Origin: Pseudobdellovibrionaceae bacterium
GTDB taxonomy: Bacteria; Bdellovibrionota; Bdellovibrionia; Bdellovibrionales; UBA1609
Reading direction: 5' to 3'
NCBI GenBank assembly: GCA_020635055.1
Contig: JACKAN010000016.1
Coordinates: 16,424-80,423, forward strand
Length of the DNA stretch: 64,000 nt
Shown here: positions 1-10,371 of the stretch, piece by piece
Layout: each line of letters begins with the position of its first letter
Position numbering within the stretch: the first letter of the stretch is position 1
Translations under genes and position numbers: made by a program
The notes under the pieces: generated by a model
Database searches by the model: none
Seen by the model: the letters and a program-made list of their open reading frames with translations, nothing else
Told to the model about the DNA's origin: nothing

Positions 1-275
1 CAAGTCAAAGGTAACCAAGCCATGGTAATTAAAAAGCCCACAACTTCATCTATTACAATTTCCTTGGAGTCATGTGTCTGATAAAAGTTTTCATAAGAAA
101 CACATATAAAAATAGCAAAAATAGTTAAAAGAAAAGTCACTACCATATGGGGATAAGCTCCCCAAGCCATCAGTAAATAAGCTAATGGCAAAGTGGCCAG
201 TGTTCCTATCGTACCTGGAGCTTTTGGACTTAAACCCACATAGCCCCAAGTCGCAATAAATCGAATCGTTTTCAT
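1..275 (-). CDS. pgpA: Phosphatidylglycerophosphatase A, C-terminus cut by window edge
   Basis: Reading from the ATG at 275 on the minus strand gives about 91 residues in one open frame to the window edge. It starts MKTIRFIATWGYVGLSPKAP, then GTIGTL-ATLPLAYLL and, near residue 70, HDSKEIVIDEVVGF. The SPKAPGT motif and the (D)xKxIVIDEVVG motif are the signature of PgpA, an inner-membrane phosphatase that makes phosphatidylglycerol from phosphatidylglycerophosphate. Hydrophobic stretches fit a multi-pass membrane protein. It is divergent from pilT. The rest of the gene lies outside the window. The family call is strong because both motifs match; the C-terminus cannot be judged. Confidence 0.85.
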   Translation of the reverse strand, partial: MKTIRFIATWGYVGLSPKAPGTIGTLATLPLAYLLMAWGAYPHMVVTFLLTIFAIFICVSYENFYQTHDSKEIVIDEVVGFLITMAWLPLT

Positions 276-321
276 TACTCTTTTTCCCACGACCATGGTC
301 TTGTGTCAGCTAGAATTTAAC

Positions 322-349
322 TAAGTTTTCAATGTTGAACTTCCGATAA
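322..349 (+). promoter_or_regulatory. Sigma-28-like promoter candidate upstream of pilT
   Basis: TAAGTTTT (322-329), a 12-nt spacer and TCCGATAA (342-349) resemble the flagellar sigma factor consensus TAAAGTTT-N11-GCCGATAA. It lies 15-40 nt before the pilT start. The 13-mer GAACTTCCGATAA (337-349) also occurs just upstream of pilB at 53718-53730 (minus strand). The match is by eye; no transcription start is known. Confidence 0.4.
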
Positions 350-363
350 CTTATACAAGCATT

Positions 364-1587
364 ATGAAAATAGAATTAAACGATTTACTTAGAATGGCAT
401 TTAAAAAAGAAGCCAGCGATGTACACATAAAAGCCGGCATTGTTCCTGTGATGCGTCGCCATGGAAAATTGCGTCCCATTGACTCCCATCTTCCCATTTT
501 TACCGGAGAGATGATCGAAGATATGATTCGCAATTTACTCAGTCCAAAACAATATGAAGATTTCAAAATTAAAAAAGAGGCAGATTTAGGTTACGGAATT
601 AAAGGTTTAGGTCGATTTCGCTTCAATATTTTTCGTCAACGTGGAACCTCTCGTATCGTGATTCGAAATATCCCCTATGATGTCCCGCAATTGGAAAACT
701 TAGGCTTGCCGGATGTGATTTACCGGATTGCTAAATTTGAAAGAGGACTCGTACTTCTCACAGGAGCCACTGGCTCAGGTAAATCCTCTACCATTGCTGC
801 CTTGATTGACTATATTAACAAAAATAAAAATCGTCATATTTTAACCATAGAAGATCCTATTGAATTTTTAATACGCGACCGTAAAAGTATCATAACTCAG
901 CGTGAATTGGGCGTTGATGCTCTAGATTTTCCAACAGCATTGCGCTCTTCACTGCGCCAAGATCCGGATGTAATTTTTATCGGCGAAATGCGCGATCGAG
1001 AAACCATTGAAACGGCCTTAACTGCTGCTGAAACTGGACATTTGGTTTTTTCCACTCTTCACACACTAGATTGTGCTGAATCCATAAATAGAATACTTTC
1101 CGTATTTTCTGAACTTCAACAAAAGCAAGTTCGTCTACAGTTGGGTTCTGTTTTAAGAGCTATCGTTAGTCAAAGATTAGCACAAAGAGCAGATGGAAAA
1201 GGTTTTGTACCTGCTGTTGAAGTTATGATTAATAATTCTAGAATTCGTGAAATGATTGAAAATCCTGATCGAACTAAGGACATTTCTGCGGCCATTGAAG
1301 AAGGACATATTTCTTTTAGCATGCAAACTTTTGATCAAAGTCTTTTCGATTTAGTATCAAAGGAAGTCATCAATTACGATGAAGCCATGCGCTTAACGGA
1401 CAACAATGAAGATTTTGCCATTCGCTTTGGTGGCATCAGTCATTATGAAAGTAATGAGAGAGACCAATGGCGCAAAGATATCAAATATCAAAAAAAGGTA
1501 TCCAATTCCTGGGATGAATTGAGCGAGGTGGAGATAGAAACCAATGGAACACCACCCATTCCCAAAAAAAAATTGAAGAAATCTTGA
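364..1587 (+). CDS. pilT: Type IV pilus retraction ATPase, PilT/PilU family
   Basis: A 407-residue secretion NTPase that powers pilus retraction (twitching motility) from the cytoplasmic face of the pilus machine. Visible motifs: Walker A GATGSGKSS (about 134-142), Asp box TIEDPIEFL (161-169), Walker B DPDVIFIGEMRD (200-211) and His box TGHLVFSTLHT (224-234). The C-terminal MQTFDQSLFDL is closer to PilU-type proteins than to the MQTLDQ of classical PilT, so it may be an accessory retraction ATPase. The last 40 residues are charged and lysine-rich. It is followed at 31 nt by recX and may be the first gene of a pilT-recX-alaS operon. No clear Shine-Dalgarno is visible before the ATG. Confidence 0.92.
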   Translation: MKIELNDLLRMAFKKEASDVHIKAGIVPVMRRHGKLRPIDSHLPIFTGEMIEDMIRNLLSPKQYEDFKIKKEADLGYGIKGLGRFRFNIFRQRGTSRIVIRNIPYDVPQLENLGLPDVIYRIAKFERGLVLLTGATGSGKSSTIAALIDYINKNKNRHILTIEDPIEFLIRDRKSIITQRELGVDALDFPTALRSSLRQDPDVIFIGEMRDRETIETALTAAETGHLVFSTLHTLDCAESINRILSVFSELQQKQVRLQLGSVLRAIVSQRLAQRADGKGFVPAVEVMINNSRIREMIENPDRTKDISAAIEEGHISFSMQTFDQSLFDLVSKEVINYDEAMRLTDNNEDFAIRFGGISHYESNERDQWRKDIKYQKKVSNSWDELSEVEIETNGTPPIPKKKLKKS

Positions 1588-1618
1588 AGCTCTGTAAAAT
1601 TTATGACATCAATAGTAC

Positions 1619-2056
1619 ATGCAACTAGAAGATAATATCTATGTAGCTTTGGACAAACTCGCCACATACTTAGCCCAAAGAGATCATGCACCTATAGAAT
1701 TGCGCAAAAAATTGCGAGGAAAATTCGAAGAAAGTACAATAAATCAAGCCCTGGGGCTGGCCACAGAAAAGGGATGGCTAAAAAGCCCAGAGGAATTATC
1801 AGAAAGTGTAACTCAAACTCTACATCGTAAACACAAAGGTTTCCTTTATATTCAAAACTACCTCAAAAACTTAGAATTACCGACCACGCCCATGGACGAG
1901 TCTAAAGAGTTTGAGAAATGTTTATCTTTGTTAGACAATCGCTTTGCCAATTGGCAAAATTTTACATATGAACAGAAACACAAGCCCATTCGATTCTTAC
2001 AAAGTCGTGGTTTTACTCTCTCAACTATAAAGAAAGTGCTTAATGAAACTAAATAA
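1619..2056 (+). CDS. recX: RecX-like regulator of RecA
   Basis: A 145-residue protein with the RecX helical repeats: LATYLAQRDHAPIELRKKL near the N-terminus, GWLKSPEELSESVTQTLHRK-KG in the middle, and a C-terminal FLQSRGFTLSTIKKVL. RecX proteins bind RecA filaments and damp recombination and SOS activity. The 3' end overlaps the alaS start by 14 nt, which implies translational coupling; recX next to alaS is a common bacterial arrangement. It is at the short end for the family, and conservation is low as usual for RecX, so the position helps the call. Confidence 0.8.
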   Translation: MQLEDNIYVALDKLATYLAQRDHAPIELRKKLRGKFEESTINQALGLATEKGWLKSPEELSESVTQTLHRKHKGFLYIQNYLKNLELPTTPMDESKEFEKCLSLLDNRFANWQNFTYEQKHKPIRFLQSRGFTLSTIKKVLNETK

Positions 2057-4751
2057 CCTTCGCAATAAATTTATCCAATATTTCGCAGATCACAGTCATG
2101 CCATTGTTCCCAGCTCCTCTTTGATACCCGAAAACGACCCGACATTACTTTTTACCAATGCGGGGATGAACCAATTTAAAAATGTTTTTCTAGGATTGGA
2201 AAACCGCGAATACAACCGTGCTGTGACTTCGCAAAAATGCGTTCGTGCCGGTGGGAAGCATAACGATTTGGAAAATGTGGGCTTTACGGCACGCCATCAC
2301 ACCTTTTTCGAAATGTTAGGGAACTTTTCCTTTGGTGATTATTTTAAAAAAGAGGCCATTCACTTAGCTTGGGAATTTTTAACTAAAGAGTTAGCTCTAC
2401 CTAAAGACCGCCTTTATGTAACTGTTTTTGAAAACGATGATGAGGCCGCTGAAATTTGGCATAAGCAAGAAGGCGTACCTAAAGATCGCATTTATCGCTT
2501 TGGCGAGAAAGACAATTTTTGGCGCATGGGTGCCTCCGGACCTTGTGGGCCATGTTCGGAAATATTTTATGATCTAGGTCCCGATGTCGGGGGAGATCCA
2601 AAGCAAAATGTAATGGGTGGCGAAGGAGATCGCTTTATTGAAATTTGGAATTTGGTTTTTATGCAATTCAATGAAAGGGAAACAGGTCAAAAGGCTTTAC
2701 TCCCCAATCCATCTATCGATACGGGAATGGGATTAGAAAGGCTCGCGGCTGTAATGCAAGGGGAACTCAGCAATTACCACACAGATGCTTTTCGCCAAAT
2801 TCTCGACAAGTTGGGTAGATCTTGCCGTGGACAATACATTTATGACACTCGAAAGCTTTCTCCTTCCGAATTAAAAAAAATTGAAATGGACAATATTGCC
2901 TATCGCGTTTTGGCAGACCATGCTCGAGCTACAGCTTTTCTTATTGGTGATGGGGTTTTACCCAGCAATGAAGGCCGAGGTTATGTTCTTAGACGAATAA
3001 TGAGACGAGCCATCCGCTATGGTAGAAATCTTTCTGAAGAGGCATCGCTACTACCAACAGCTGTTAGTGAAGTTATTGCTCTCATGGGAGATCACTACAC
3101 CGAACTCAAACAACAGAAAAGTTTAATTGAACAAACTTCTTTTGATGAAGAAAAAAGATTCCTTAAAACTTTGGATCAGGGCACAGAGATTCTACAAGTT
3201 GAGATTAGCAAGTTACAGAAAAAACAACAAAAAATTATTTCAGGTGATTTTGCATTTAAACTCTACGACACTTTTGGTTTCCCCCTTGACCTCACACATT
3301 TGATTGCTCGAGAGAACGGACTTCAAGTTAATGAAGGCGATTTTGAAAAACATATGCAAAGAGCTAAGGAAATTGCCAAAGCCTCATGGAAGGGCAAAGC
3401 CCTTTCCTCGGATGCCGCATTTTTAATAAAGGAAAGTCATAAGCTATTTAACGAGAAAGGTGCCACTGCCTTTTCCGGATTTGATCGACTGCACGAGCAG
3501 GGAAAAGTTTTATGGTTGGCTAAAGACAATCATGTTGTGAACACACTTAAAGAGGGAGATCTGGGTGTTTTAGTTTGCGATCCCACATGTTTTTATGCCG
3601 AAAGCGGTGGTCAAGTGGGAGACACTGGCAATTTAGAAACAGCCAGTGGCTATGCCGAAGTTTTAGATTGCACAAAAAATCACGATGTTTTTTTACACCA
3701 CATTAAAGTGACTTCTGGGGAAATTAAACTCAATGAATCTGTAGCCCTTAGGGTGGACAAAAAATCACGACAAGATTCTGCAAACAATCACTCGGCTACC
3801 CATTTATTGCACGCAGCTCTTAAAAAAGTTTTGGGTGATCATGTTAACCAAGCTGGTTCCCTTGTAGAGCCAGAACGACTGCGATTTGACTTTACTCACA
3901 ACCAACCTTTAAGTGTCGAGCAAATTTTTGAAATCGAAAGTCTAGTCAACAGTGAAATCGAAGAAAGTGAGGATGTGCAATCCACAGTCATGACACATAA
4001 ACAAGCTCTTGAAGAGGGAGCCATGGCTCTTTTTGGTGAAAAATATGCAGACGAAGTGCGTGTAATTAGCATGGGAGATTTTTCAAAAGAACTCTGTGGT
4101 GGAACTCATGTTAAAAACACTTCTTATATTCGCACCCTAAAAATAGTCAGCGAAGCTGGAGTGAGTGCCGGAGTAAGACGAATCGAAGCCATCACTGGCC
4201 AACGTGCGATCCAATTTCTTCTAAAGAACACAAGAGAGAACCAAGTCGCTCGTGAAAAAGTGGGCTTTAAAGGAAATTGGGAAAATTATCTTTTTGAAGA
4301 ACAAAAGACCATTTCCGATTTTATCGACAATCAACGTGAAGACATTAAGAATCTCACTAAAGAATTGCAAGAGACCAAAGGTCGCCAAATTAATATTGAT
4401 CTTTTGATTGCTAATGCCAAAGATTTTGTTCATCAAGGTTTTAAGGCCAAATTAGTTACGGCAGACATTCCCGTGGATGATCCTAAGGTTTTAAGTGAAC
4501 TCACAGATAAAATCCGAGATAAAATCCAATCCGGTGTGGTGATCGTTGTCGGTGAGGGGGAAAGTTCCCATCCCATTGTGGTTTCAGTATCTAAAAATTT
4601 GGTAGGCCCCTATAAGGCCGGCGAGATTTTAAAACAAGTAGCTAAGGATTTAGGTGGAAAAGGCGGTGGTCGCCCGGATTTTGCCCAAGGTGCCGCGAAC
4701 AATCGCAGCAACCTTAAGCAAGCTTTTTCAAATATAAGAAGCCATTTCTAG
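2043..4751 (+). CDS. alaS: Alanyl-tRNA synthetase
   Basis: A full-length 902-residue class II synthetase charging tRNA-Ala in the cytoplasm. The N-terminal catalytic domain begins LRNKFIQYFADHSHAIVPSS and has the motif 2 region RHHTFFEMLGNFSFGDYF. The editing domain shows the zinc ligands HSATH and CGGTH, and the C-terminal DHHA1-type domain ends with GGKGGGRPDFAQGA. The start overlaps the end of recX. Nothing is missing compared with well-studied bacterial AlaRS proteins. Confidence 0.98.
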   Translation: MKLNNLRNKFIQYFADHSHAIVPSSSLIPENDPTLLFTNAGMNQFKNVFLGLENREYNRAVTSQKCVRAGGKHNDLENVGFTARHHTFFEMLGNFSFGDYFKKEAIHLAWEFLTKELALPKDRLYVTVFENDDEAAEIWHKQEGVPKDRIYRFGEKDNFWRMGASGPCGPCSEIFYDLGPDVGGDPKQNVMGGEGDRFIEIWNLVFMQFNERETGQKALLPNPSIDTGMGLERLAAVMQGELSNYHTDAFRQILDKLGRSCRGQYIYDTRKLSPSELKKIEMDNIAYRVLADHARATAFLIGDGVLPSNEGRGYVLRRIMRRAIRYGRNLSEEASLLPTAVSEVIALMGDHYTELKQQKSLIEQTSFDEEKRFLKTLDQGTEILQVEISKLQKKQQKIISGDFAFKLYDTFGFPLDLTHLIARENGLQVNEGDFEKHMQRAKEIAKASWKGKALSSDAAFLIKESHKLFNEKGATAFSGFDRLHEQGKVLWLAKDNHVVNTLKEGDLGVLVCDPTCFYAESGGQVGDTGNLETASGYAEVLDCTKNHDVFLHHIKVTSGEIKLNESVALRVDKKSRQDSANNHSATHLLHAALKKVLGDHVNQAGSLVEPERLRFDFTHNQPLSVEQIFEIESLVNSEIEESEDVQSTVMTHKQALEEGAMALFGEKYADEVRVISMGDFSKELCGGTHVKNTSYIRTLKIVSEAGVSAGVRRIEAITGQRAIQFLLKNTRENQVAREKVGFKGNWENYLFEEQKTISDFIDNQREDIKNLTKELQETKGRQINIDLLIANAKDFVHQGFKAKLVTADIPVDDPKVLSELTDKIRDKIQSGVVIVVGEGESSHPIVVSVSKNLVGPYKAGEILKQVAKDLGGKGGGRPDFAQGAANNRSNLKQAFSNIRSHF

Positions 4752-4760
4752 TTGTAGTAT

Positions 4761-5321
4761 TTAGAACAAATAGAAAATGCCAACACCTAAACTATTTTTG
4801 AGTTTATAATCTTTAGCCATATCACTTAGACCTAAATTATATTCTACTTCAATGCCAAAATCGGGAACGAAGCGAAAATGTCCACCCACATTGGCAGCAT
4901 AAAATATAGATTCTGGGTCCATGTCACATTTGAATGAAGCATCCGAGACACTGCACTTATCACTCAAATTAAGTCCCAATTTTAATCCACCAAAAAGACC
5001 CGCATAGTCACTGAACATCATTAAATATGTAATTGGAACTTCCAAACTCATTAACTCTGCATCTAGAGACACTGTGGCGGTTAAATCAGCATCAAATTTT
5101 CTATTGGAAACTATAGCTCCTGTACGAAAAAAACTATCTTCAACGACATCAATAAATCCTAAGACTCCCAACTGATATCCCGCTTTGCCATCCAATTCGG
5201 GTTTACTATTACTTTCATCTAATGCTGTTGTTACTACACCGCCGGTTAAACCCATTTCATAGGCTTGAGCAGTAAAACTCATCAGCAGTAATGGCATAGC
5301 CACTAATAATATTTTCTTCAT
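4761..5321 (-). CDS. Small outer-membrane beta-barrel-like secreted protein
   Basis: The chosen ATG at 5321 has a perfect AGGAGG six nt upstream; an in-frame start 12 codons earlier lacks this support. The product (186 aa) begins with a signal peptide MKKILLVAMPLLLMSFTAQA. The mature part is rich in alternating hydrophobic strands (for example SFFRTGAIVSNRKF, FGIEVEYNLGLSDM) and ends in an aromatic residue (GVGIFYLF), as outer-membrane barrels do. Two cysteines near the centre may pair. It converges on alaS. No specific function is recognisable. Confidence 0.65.
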   Translation of the reverse strand: MKKILLVAMPLLLMSFTAQAYEMGLTGGVVTTALDESNSKPELDGKAGYQLGVLGFIDVVEDSFFRTGAIVSNRKFDADLTATVSLDAELMSLEVPITYLMMFSDYAGLFGGLKLGLNLSDKCSVSDASFKCDMDPESIFYAANVGGHFRFVPDFGIEVEYNLGLSDMAKDYKLKNSLGVGIFYLF

Positions 5322-5444
5322 AGGAACCTCCTGTAATCTGTAAGCTTGCAATTTCAATCAATCTCGACTTAATTATTTCATTAAAAAAATCGGAAACAAC
5401 TTATACTTTTCATAACACAGACTTTAAAAGTCATTTTAAAGCTT

Positions 5445-5945
5445 TTAAAACTTCTTTTCTTTTCCTTTTATAACTAAATAGGCCTCATTCTTTTTATCTA
5501 ATAGTTGATGGGCGATCGCTTTATCAAATTTGTAAGATTTTGTGGAGCTATCGAAATCTCTATTGCGTTTTTGAACCACATTTACAGCAAGCTGTGTCAT
5601 TTTGTTGTTATCAATAATATGAATAAACCACATTAAGCTTTGAACTTCAGTTTCACCAAAAGGTTCTGTCCATATATAAAATTCCACATAAACTTTATTG
5701 CCAATTTTGTTAATTTTAATTTTTTCCCAATCTGTTTTTTCTCCCACCAAAGGCATTTTTTCTATAGTGCGCCAAACACCATCATGAATTAGGATTTTAT
5801 CATTTAGAAAGTGCAATCGATAATTATATATATTTAAGGGACAGTTCTTTAAAGACAGTTCTGTTATACTGCATTGACTCTTTTTACTATAAGCCAATAC
5901 TTCAAAAGAAAAAAATAATAGAATAGACAACAAACTCAATTTCAT
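5445..5945 (-). CDS. Secreted hypothetical protein
   Basis: A 166-residue protein with a clear signal peptide (MKLSLLSILLFFSFEVLAYS) and a mature domain with cysteines near its N-terminus (SQCSITELSLKNC). The rest is beta-rich and lysine-rich. I do not recognise the family. It lies on the minus strand, divergent from mutY and 120 nt upstream of the barrel gene. Confidence 0.55.
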   Translation of the reverse strand: MKLSLLSILLFFSFEVLAYSKKSQCSITELSLKNCPLNIYNYRLHFLNDKILIHDGVWRTIEKMPLVGEKTDWEKIKINKIGNKVYVEFYIWTEPFGETEVQSLMWFIHIIDNNKMTQLAVNVVQKRNRDFDSSTKSYKFDKAIAHQLLDKKNEAYLVIKGKEKKF

Positions 5946-6045
5946 AGAGATATTTTAAAAGGGATGTTACCGCAAGACAACAAAGACTTTTGTCTTATTG
6001 GAGTTTCTGATAGAGACTGTTCTCTGTCACAAATGGGAAAATTTT

Positions 6046-6962
6046 ATGAAGAATTCGGATATCGTAAAACTCTCTGGATGGTATGAACAAAATTATCGTC
6101 AACTTCCTTGGCGACAATATAAGAAGCCCTATCCCATTTGGATATCTGAAACTATGTTACAGCAAACCACTTCGGTGGGTGTACTTCCCTATTATGAAAA
6201 ATTTATGAGACTTTTTCCAACTGTTCAGATTTTGGCAAAAGCTCCCCTGACCGAAGTCCTGTCAGCTTGGTCTGGATTAGGGTATTACAGTCGTGCTAGA
6301 AACTTACACAAATGTGCACAAATATTAGCAAAGGGAACTCACTTTCCAAAAACATGGTCGGAACTCATTCAATTACCTGGCATTGGTCCCTATACTTCTC
6401 GTGCAATTAGCAGTCTTGCTTTTGAAGAAGCTGTTGGAGTTCTCGATGGCAATGTAATTCGAATTTTGACTCGCTACCACAGCTTAAAAATAGAATGGTG
6501 GAAAAATGCAGAACGACAAAAACTACAAGACTTAGCCGATTCCATAGTTAAAAATGGAAAACCTTCGATACTCAATCAAGCCATGATGGAATTGGGTGCA
6601 AGCCTCTGTCGGCCACAAAATCCTTTTTGCCACCTTTGTCCAGTGGCTAGCCATTGTCTAGCTCGCAAAAATCAGAATGTACAAGAACTTCCATTTAAAA
6701 AACCTAAACGAGCCAAAGAGATCTGGCTTTGGGAAGTTTATATCCATAGTAAAAATAGCAAAGTGCTTTAATAGAAAATAATTATTTGCCCTTTTTAAAG
6801 GCAGTGGCTTTTCCTGGAAGTGCTCGTAAACCTTGGCCCCTAAAAAGTACTCACCAAACACAACATTATAATACGAAATTTATATTAAGTGACTCCCCTG
6901 TCTTCCCTACCGTCTCATTTTAAGAAGTGAAGTATCTCACCCCAGACGATATTCTAAAATGA
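6046..6962 (+). pseudogene. mutY: A/G-specific adenine glycosylase MutY with broken C-terminal domain
   Basis: MutY removes adenine mispaired with 8-oxoguanine. The catalytic part (6046-6771, 242 aa) is intact: ISETMLQQT with the catalytic Glu, helix-hairpin-helix LPGIGPYTSRA, the catalytic Asp in VLDGNVIRIL, and the iron-sulfur ligands C-X6-C-X2-C-X5-C (CRPQNPFCHLCPVASHC). The C-terminal 8-oxoG recognition domain is damaged. After KNSKV the frame shifts; one frame over it continues ALIENNYLPFLKAVAFPGSA and meets an in-frame TAA at 6921-6923, after which EVKYLTPDDILK continues to a stop at 6960-6962. Two lesions suggest real decay, though sequencing error is possible. The ATG at 6046 is preferred over a TTG at 5998. 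A catalytic-core-only product would still be made. Confidence 0.75.
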
Positions 6963-7007
6963 TAATCTTCCTTATTACAAAAACGCAGCACGATTCTGTG
7001 ATAGACT

Positions 7008-8108
7008 ATTTCTTATCGTTCTCCTTTTTAAAAGAAATATATCTACTTTCATTTTTCTTAACAGTCAAGCAAACACTTTCAAAAACCCCAGTGTGACTTT
7101 AACTAAACCCCATCCTAAAGCTCCAGAAGGATTTATTCAAAAACACCTTCCTTTTCCAATTACCAAGGAGGTGAGAATCATACCCCAATTTGTCCCTGAT
7201 CAATTACAGTACTCTATATATCACAGCCAGCGTACAAAACATAAACACTCGCAAGGATTTACTTATATGATTTCACAAACCAAAAGAAAAACGCGTCACG
7301 TATCAGGATGGCAATTGACACATCCCAATTTTTCAGACTCAGAACTCATACTTTATGAAAGCGCACCACTGATGAGGACAAGAGTGGCCAAAAGAAACTT
7401 ATTAATGGTCAACGCCATCTCAGTTCGAATCACATTTCAAAGAATACTCTGCCTTTCAATTATTCAAACCTTCCTTCAATTAACAACAGCGAAATTTATT
7501 TAAGTGATCTCAGGGGAGAAGTTCCATTTCTTCGCTTAACTCAATCCCCTCAATTTGATGGCACTTCACAAGTCGTCAATGGTAAAGAAATCTTACTTGT
7601 TCTCTGCATTTAACTAAAATCAAATTAATTTGTTGGTGTAACAAAACAGAAGAAGGGTTGGAAAAGATTTTTACTAAAAGCTTCAGGCCAACACCAATTG
7701 CAAGCGCAACTGCATGCCCCCAGTCAACGATTGGCCTGGGTGGAATTTGCAGAAGATTTTTTACACTCCAAGATTGTCATCAGCAATGCCAAAGCCCAAT
7801 CTATGGAAAAGTTGGATGAAGGAATTCATTTTTCTTTTTCTCCACACTGGCATCCCTCTGGCAATTATTTAATGTTTACTTCAAATAGAGATGAGTACGA
7901 AAATTATGAACTTTATGTTTATGATTTCAGTGCCAAATGTATAAAACGACTCACGTATTTTTCAACTACAGAATTAGATCCCACCTTTAGTCCAGATGGC
8001 AAGCAAATTTACTTTTCCAGCAACTTAAATGGCTCTCAACAAATTTACAAGATGAATTTTCATCCTCCTGAGTCTTGCCCCTCACCTGCGTCTACAGCTA
8101 AACTGTAG
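7008..8108 (+). pseudogene. TolB-like / PD40 beta-propeller secreted protein, frameshifted
   Basis: Three frames in sequence encode one propeller protein. Segment 1 (about 7008-7370) starts with a hydrophobic leader LFLIVLLF and reads to LILYESAP. Segment 2 (about 7372-7614), one frame over, contains NNSEIYLSDLRGEVPFLRLT and SPQFDGTSQVVNGKEI. Segment 3 (7698-8108) carries typical PD40 repeats FSPHWHPSGNYLMFTSNRDE and LDPTFSPDGKQIYFSSN. Such proteins are periplasmic, and TolB is the best-known member. The frame breaks, and the stops between segments 2 and 3, make a functional product unlikely unless the assembly has indel errors. Confidence 0.7.
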
Positions 8109-8111
8109 CAC

Positions 8112-8647
8112 ATGAGAAATTTATTATTTATTTTTTTGTTCTTGCTAGCACCAAACACACTTTTCAGCGCACCTTATCCTGCAACTTCCAGTTCCGATTT
8201 TTTAAAAACAGGAATTGGACTTTTTCGCAGCCCATTGGGCTTTCAAATCACTTCCGAAAAAACCAATTGGATTCATACAGAAGCTCCTAAAAATCAAAAA
8301 TTTATAGCCACAATTTATAAAGCTCCAGAAAGCTTCAAGGGTGTACAACCCTTAATCACTGTTCGTATGGACTCTATGGATAAAAAAAAGACCCTCAATC
8401 AATACATGCGTGAGTGGGTAAAGGTATATCCCCGATTAGGGTTTCAGGTTCTGGGAACGAAAAAAGTAAAGGTCAGTCAAAAGCGAGGTTTTATGATTGA
8501 TCTCATACATTCAAAAACACAAAGGCAAATGGGCAAGTGGTTTTGTAAAAAGACAAAAAAGCCATCGTCATGTCTTGCCGTGGACACCAAGCTTCAAGTC
8601 ACTTTAAAATCCTGCAATCCGTCATCCGCAATTTCGACTGGATCTAA
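8112..8647 (+). pseudogene. Secreted hypothetical protein with a frameshift near its C-terminus
   Basis: A signal peptide (MRNLLFIFLFLLAPNTLFSA) is followed by a domain about 150 residues long (LGFQITSEKTNWIHTEAP, ATIYKAPESF, LITVRMDSMD). As read, the frame runs on to 8669 with a low-complexity tail. One frame over, starting in the A-rich stretch near 8553-8562, the sequence reads KKAIVMSCRGHQASSHFKIL then QSVIRNFDWI and stops at 8645-8647. That ending (a cysteine-containing strand plus I-x-x-F-x-W) looks like the true C-terminus. It follows the TolB-like pseudogene by 3 nt, suggesting a former operon. Confidence 0.55.
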
Positions 8648-8828
8648 AATGAAACACCTTGGACTATAGGCAATACCTTACTGAAATAATTTTGGATGAA
8701 GCCAATAGTTTACCGACAGAGCATCACCCGGTTTTGTTCCACTTCGTAAAGGATTGTTATCTGGATGAAACCTTTCGTTTTGTGGACGGTGTTTATATGA
8801 TTTCCTTGAGGATATTTTAGAGCTCTTT

Positions 8829-10348
8829 CTAGAGTTTGTTTTCTTTTCTTCTTTTCTTTGCTTGAAACTTATCTTTGTGATGTTTTTTGGCTTGTAGGCG
8901 TATTATGCGGTCGCGATGGAAACCCTCTGCCGTTCCTATTGTATCAGAACTGGATTTCAAATTAGAGCTGTCTTGAGGTCCCGCTGCTGCTGCACCTCTT
9001 TCCATGGGTTTCTGATATTTTTCTTTTCGCTATAATCTTGTTTCCCTTTTCTAGAATCTTGATTTCTATTATTTCGATTATCTTTATTTCTAAAATCACC
9101 CTTGCGCGGAGGCTTCCCGTTATTAGATCGCTGGCGATGATAATCAGGGGCTGACATTTTTTTGTAATCAGCAATTAACTCTTTTTCGTCCAACCATCCA
9201 ATAGTTATCCCGTGACCCATAAATTTTTCTATGCGCCCCAAAGCTTCTACATCTCTGTCACAGGCTAAACTAAAAGCTAAGCCCTTTTCCCCTGCACGAC
9301 CAGTGCGACCAATGCGGTGAACATAGTTTTCTGGATCGTCTGGCAATTCATAATTGATCACCAAATCCACACCTTTAACATCTAAACCTCTCGCGGCCAC
9401 GTCGGTGGCAACCAGTATATTTCGATTGTTTTCGGTATTCTTAAATTGTTCCATTACACGATTGCGCTGACTTTGTGTTAACAAACTAGAAATGCCCATG
9501 GCTGGAACATCGTTCTTAGTTAGGAAATCAGCTACGCGTTGGACTTGATTTTTAAAATTGCTAAATATAATGGCCTGACGGGGCTGATGTTTTTTTAACA
9601 AGCTCAATAAATATTGGGCCTTTGTATCTTCCCCAAGATGAAAAACTTCATCTACAACATTTTCTGCCTTAGCCTGATCTTTGGATATATTCAGTTCTAT
9701 GGGGTTAGAACCAAATTCATAAGCCACATTCATAACATCAAAGTTTAATGTGGCACTAAAAACGACAAACTGTCTGTCCTTAGGAATGCGTTTTAAAAGA
9801 AATTTAGTGTCTTCTTTAAACCCCATATCAAACATACGATCTGCTTCATCAAAAACTATGGCTCTTACTTGATTGAGATCAATGACATGTTCTTTGTATA
9901 AATCAATTAATCGACCAGGTGTCGCAATTACAACTTGAACCCCGCGACTTAATGCCTTTTTTTGTGGTTCATAAGACATCCCACCATAAATAGCTATGGA
10001 TCGAAAATCCATATTTTTAGTAAGTTGAGTGAGATTGTCGCAGACTTGCTCGGCCAATTCACGAGTGGGAACTAAAATCAAAAAAAAGTTAGTAGATCTC
10101 CAACTGTCATAGGTACGCTTTTGCAATTCCTCATCCAAATCACTTTCTTGGGAACGCAAATATCTTTCTATAAGTGGGATGAGATAAGCCGCCGTTTTTC
10201 CGGTGCCCGTTTGAGATAAGCCCGCAACATCTTTGCCGTCAAGCAATAGAGGTATGGCCGTTTCTTGGATCTGGGTACATTCTGTATACCCCAATTCTTC
10301 AACAATAGCTAAAATCTTGGGGTGCAATTTCAATTCTTCAAATTTCAC
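8829..10348 (-). CDS. DEAD-box RNA helicase (RhlE/RhlB type), tail possibly frameshifted
   Basis: The intact frame (8957-10348, 463 aa, GTG start) is an ATP-dependent RNA helicase. Motifs in order: Q-motif around YTECTQIQETAIP, motif I SQTGTGKT, Ia PTRELAEQ, TPGR, II DEAD (FDEADRMFDMGF), III SAT, IV IIFSNF, V DVAARGLD and VI HRIGRTGR. The C-terminal tail is basic and asparagine-rich, typical of RNA-binding tails. The frame ends DLKTALI. In the neighbouring frame from about 9040 the sequence reads KYQKPMERGAAAAGPQDSSN and ends LQAKKHHKDKFQAKKRRKENKL at a stop at 8829-8831, which looks like a more natural end. I therefore give the longer span; helicase function is certain, the end is not. Confidence 0.85.
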
Positions 10349-10371
10349 AGTAGAGTAATTACCACCTGAGC

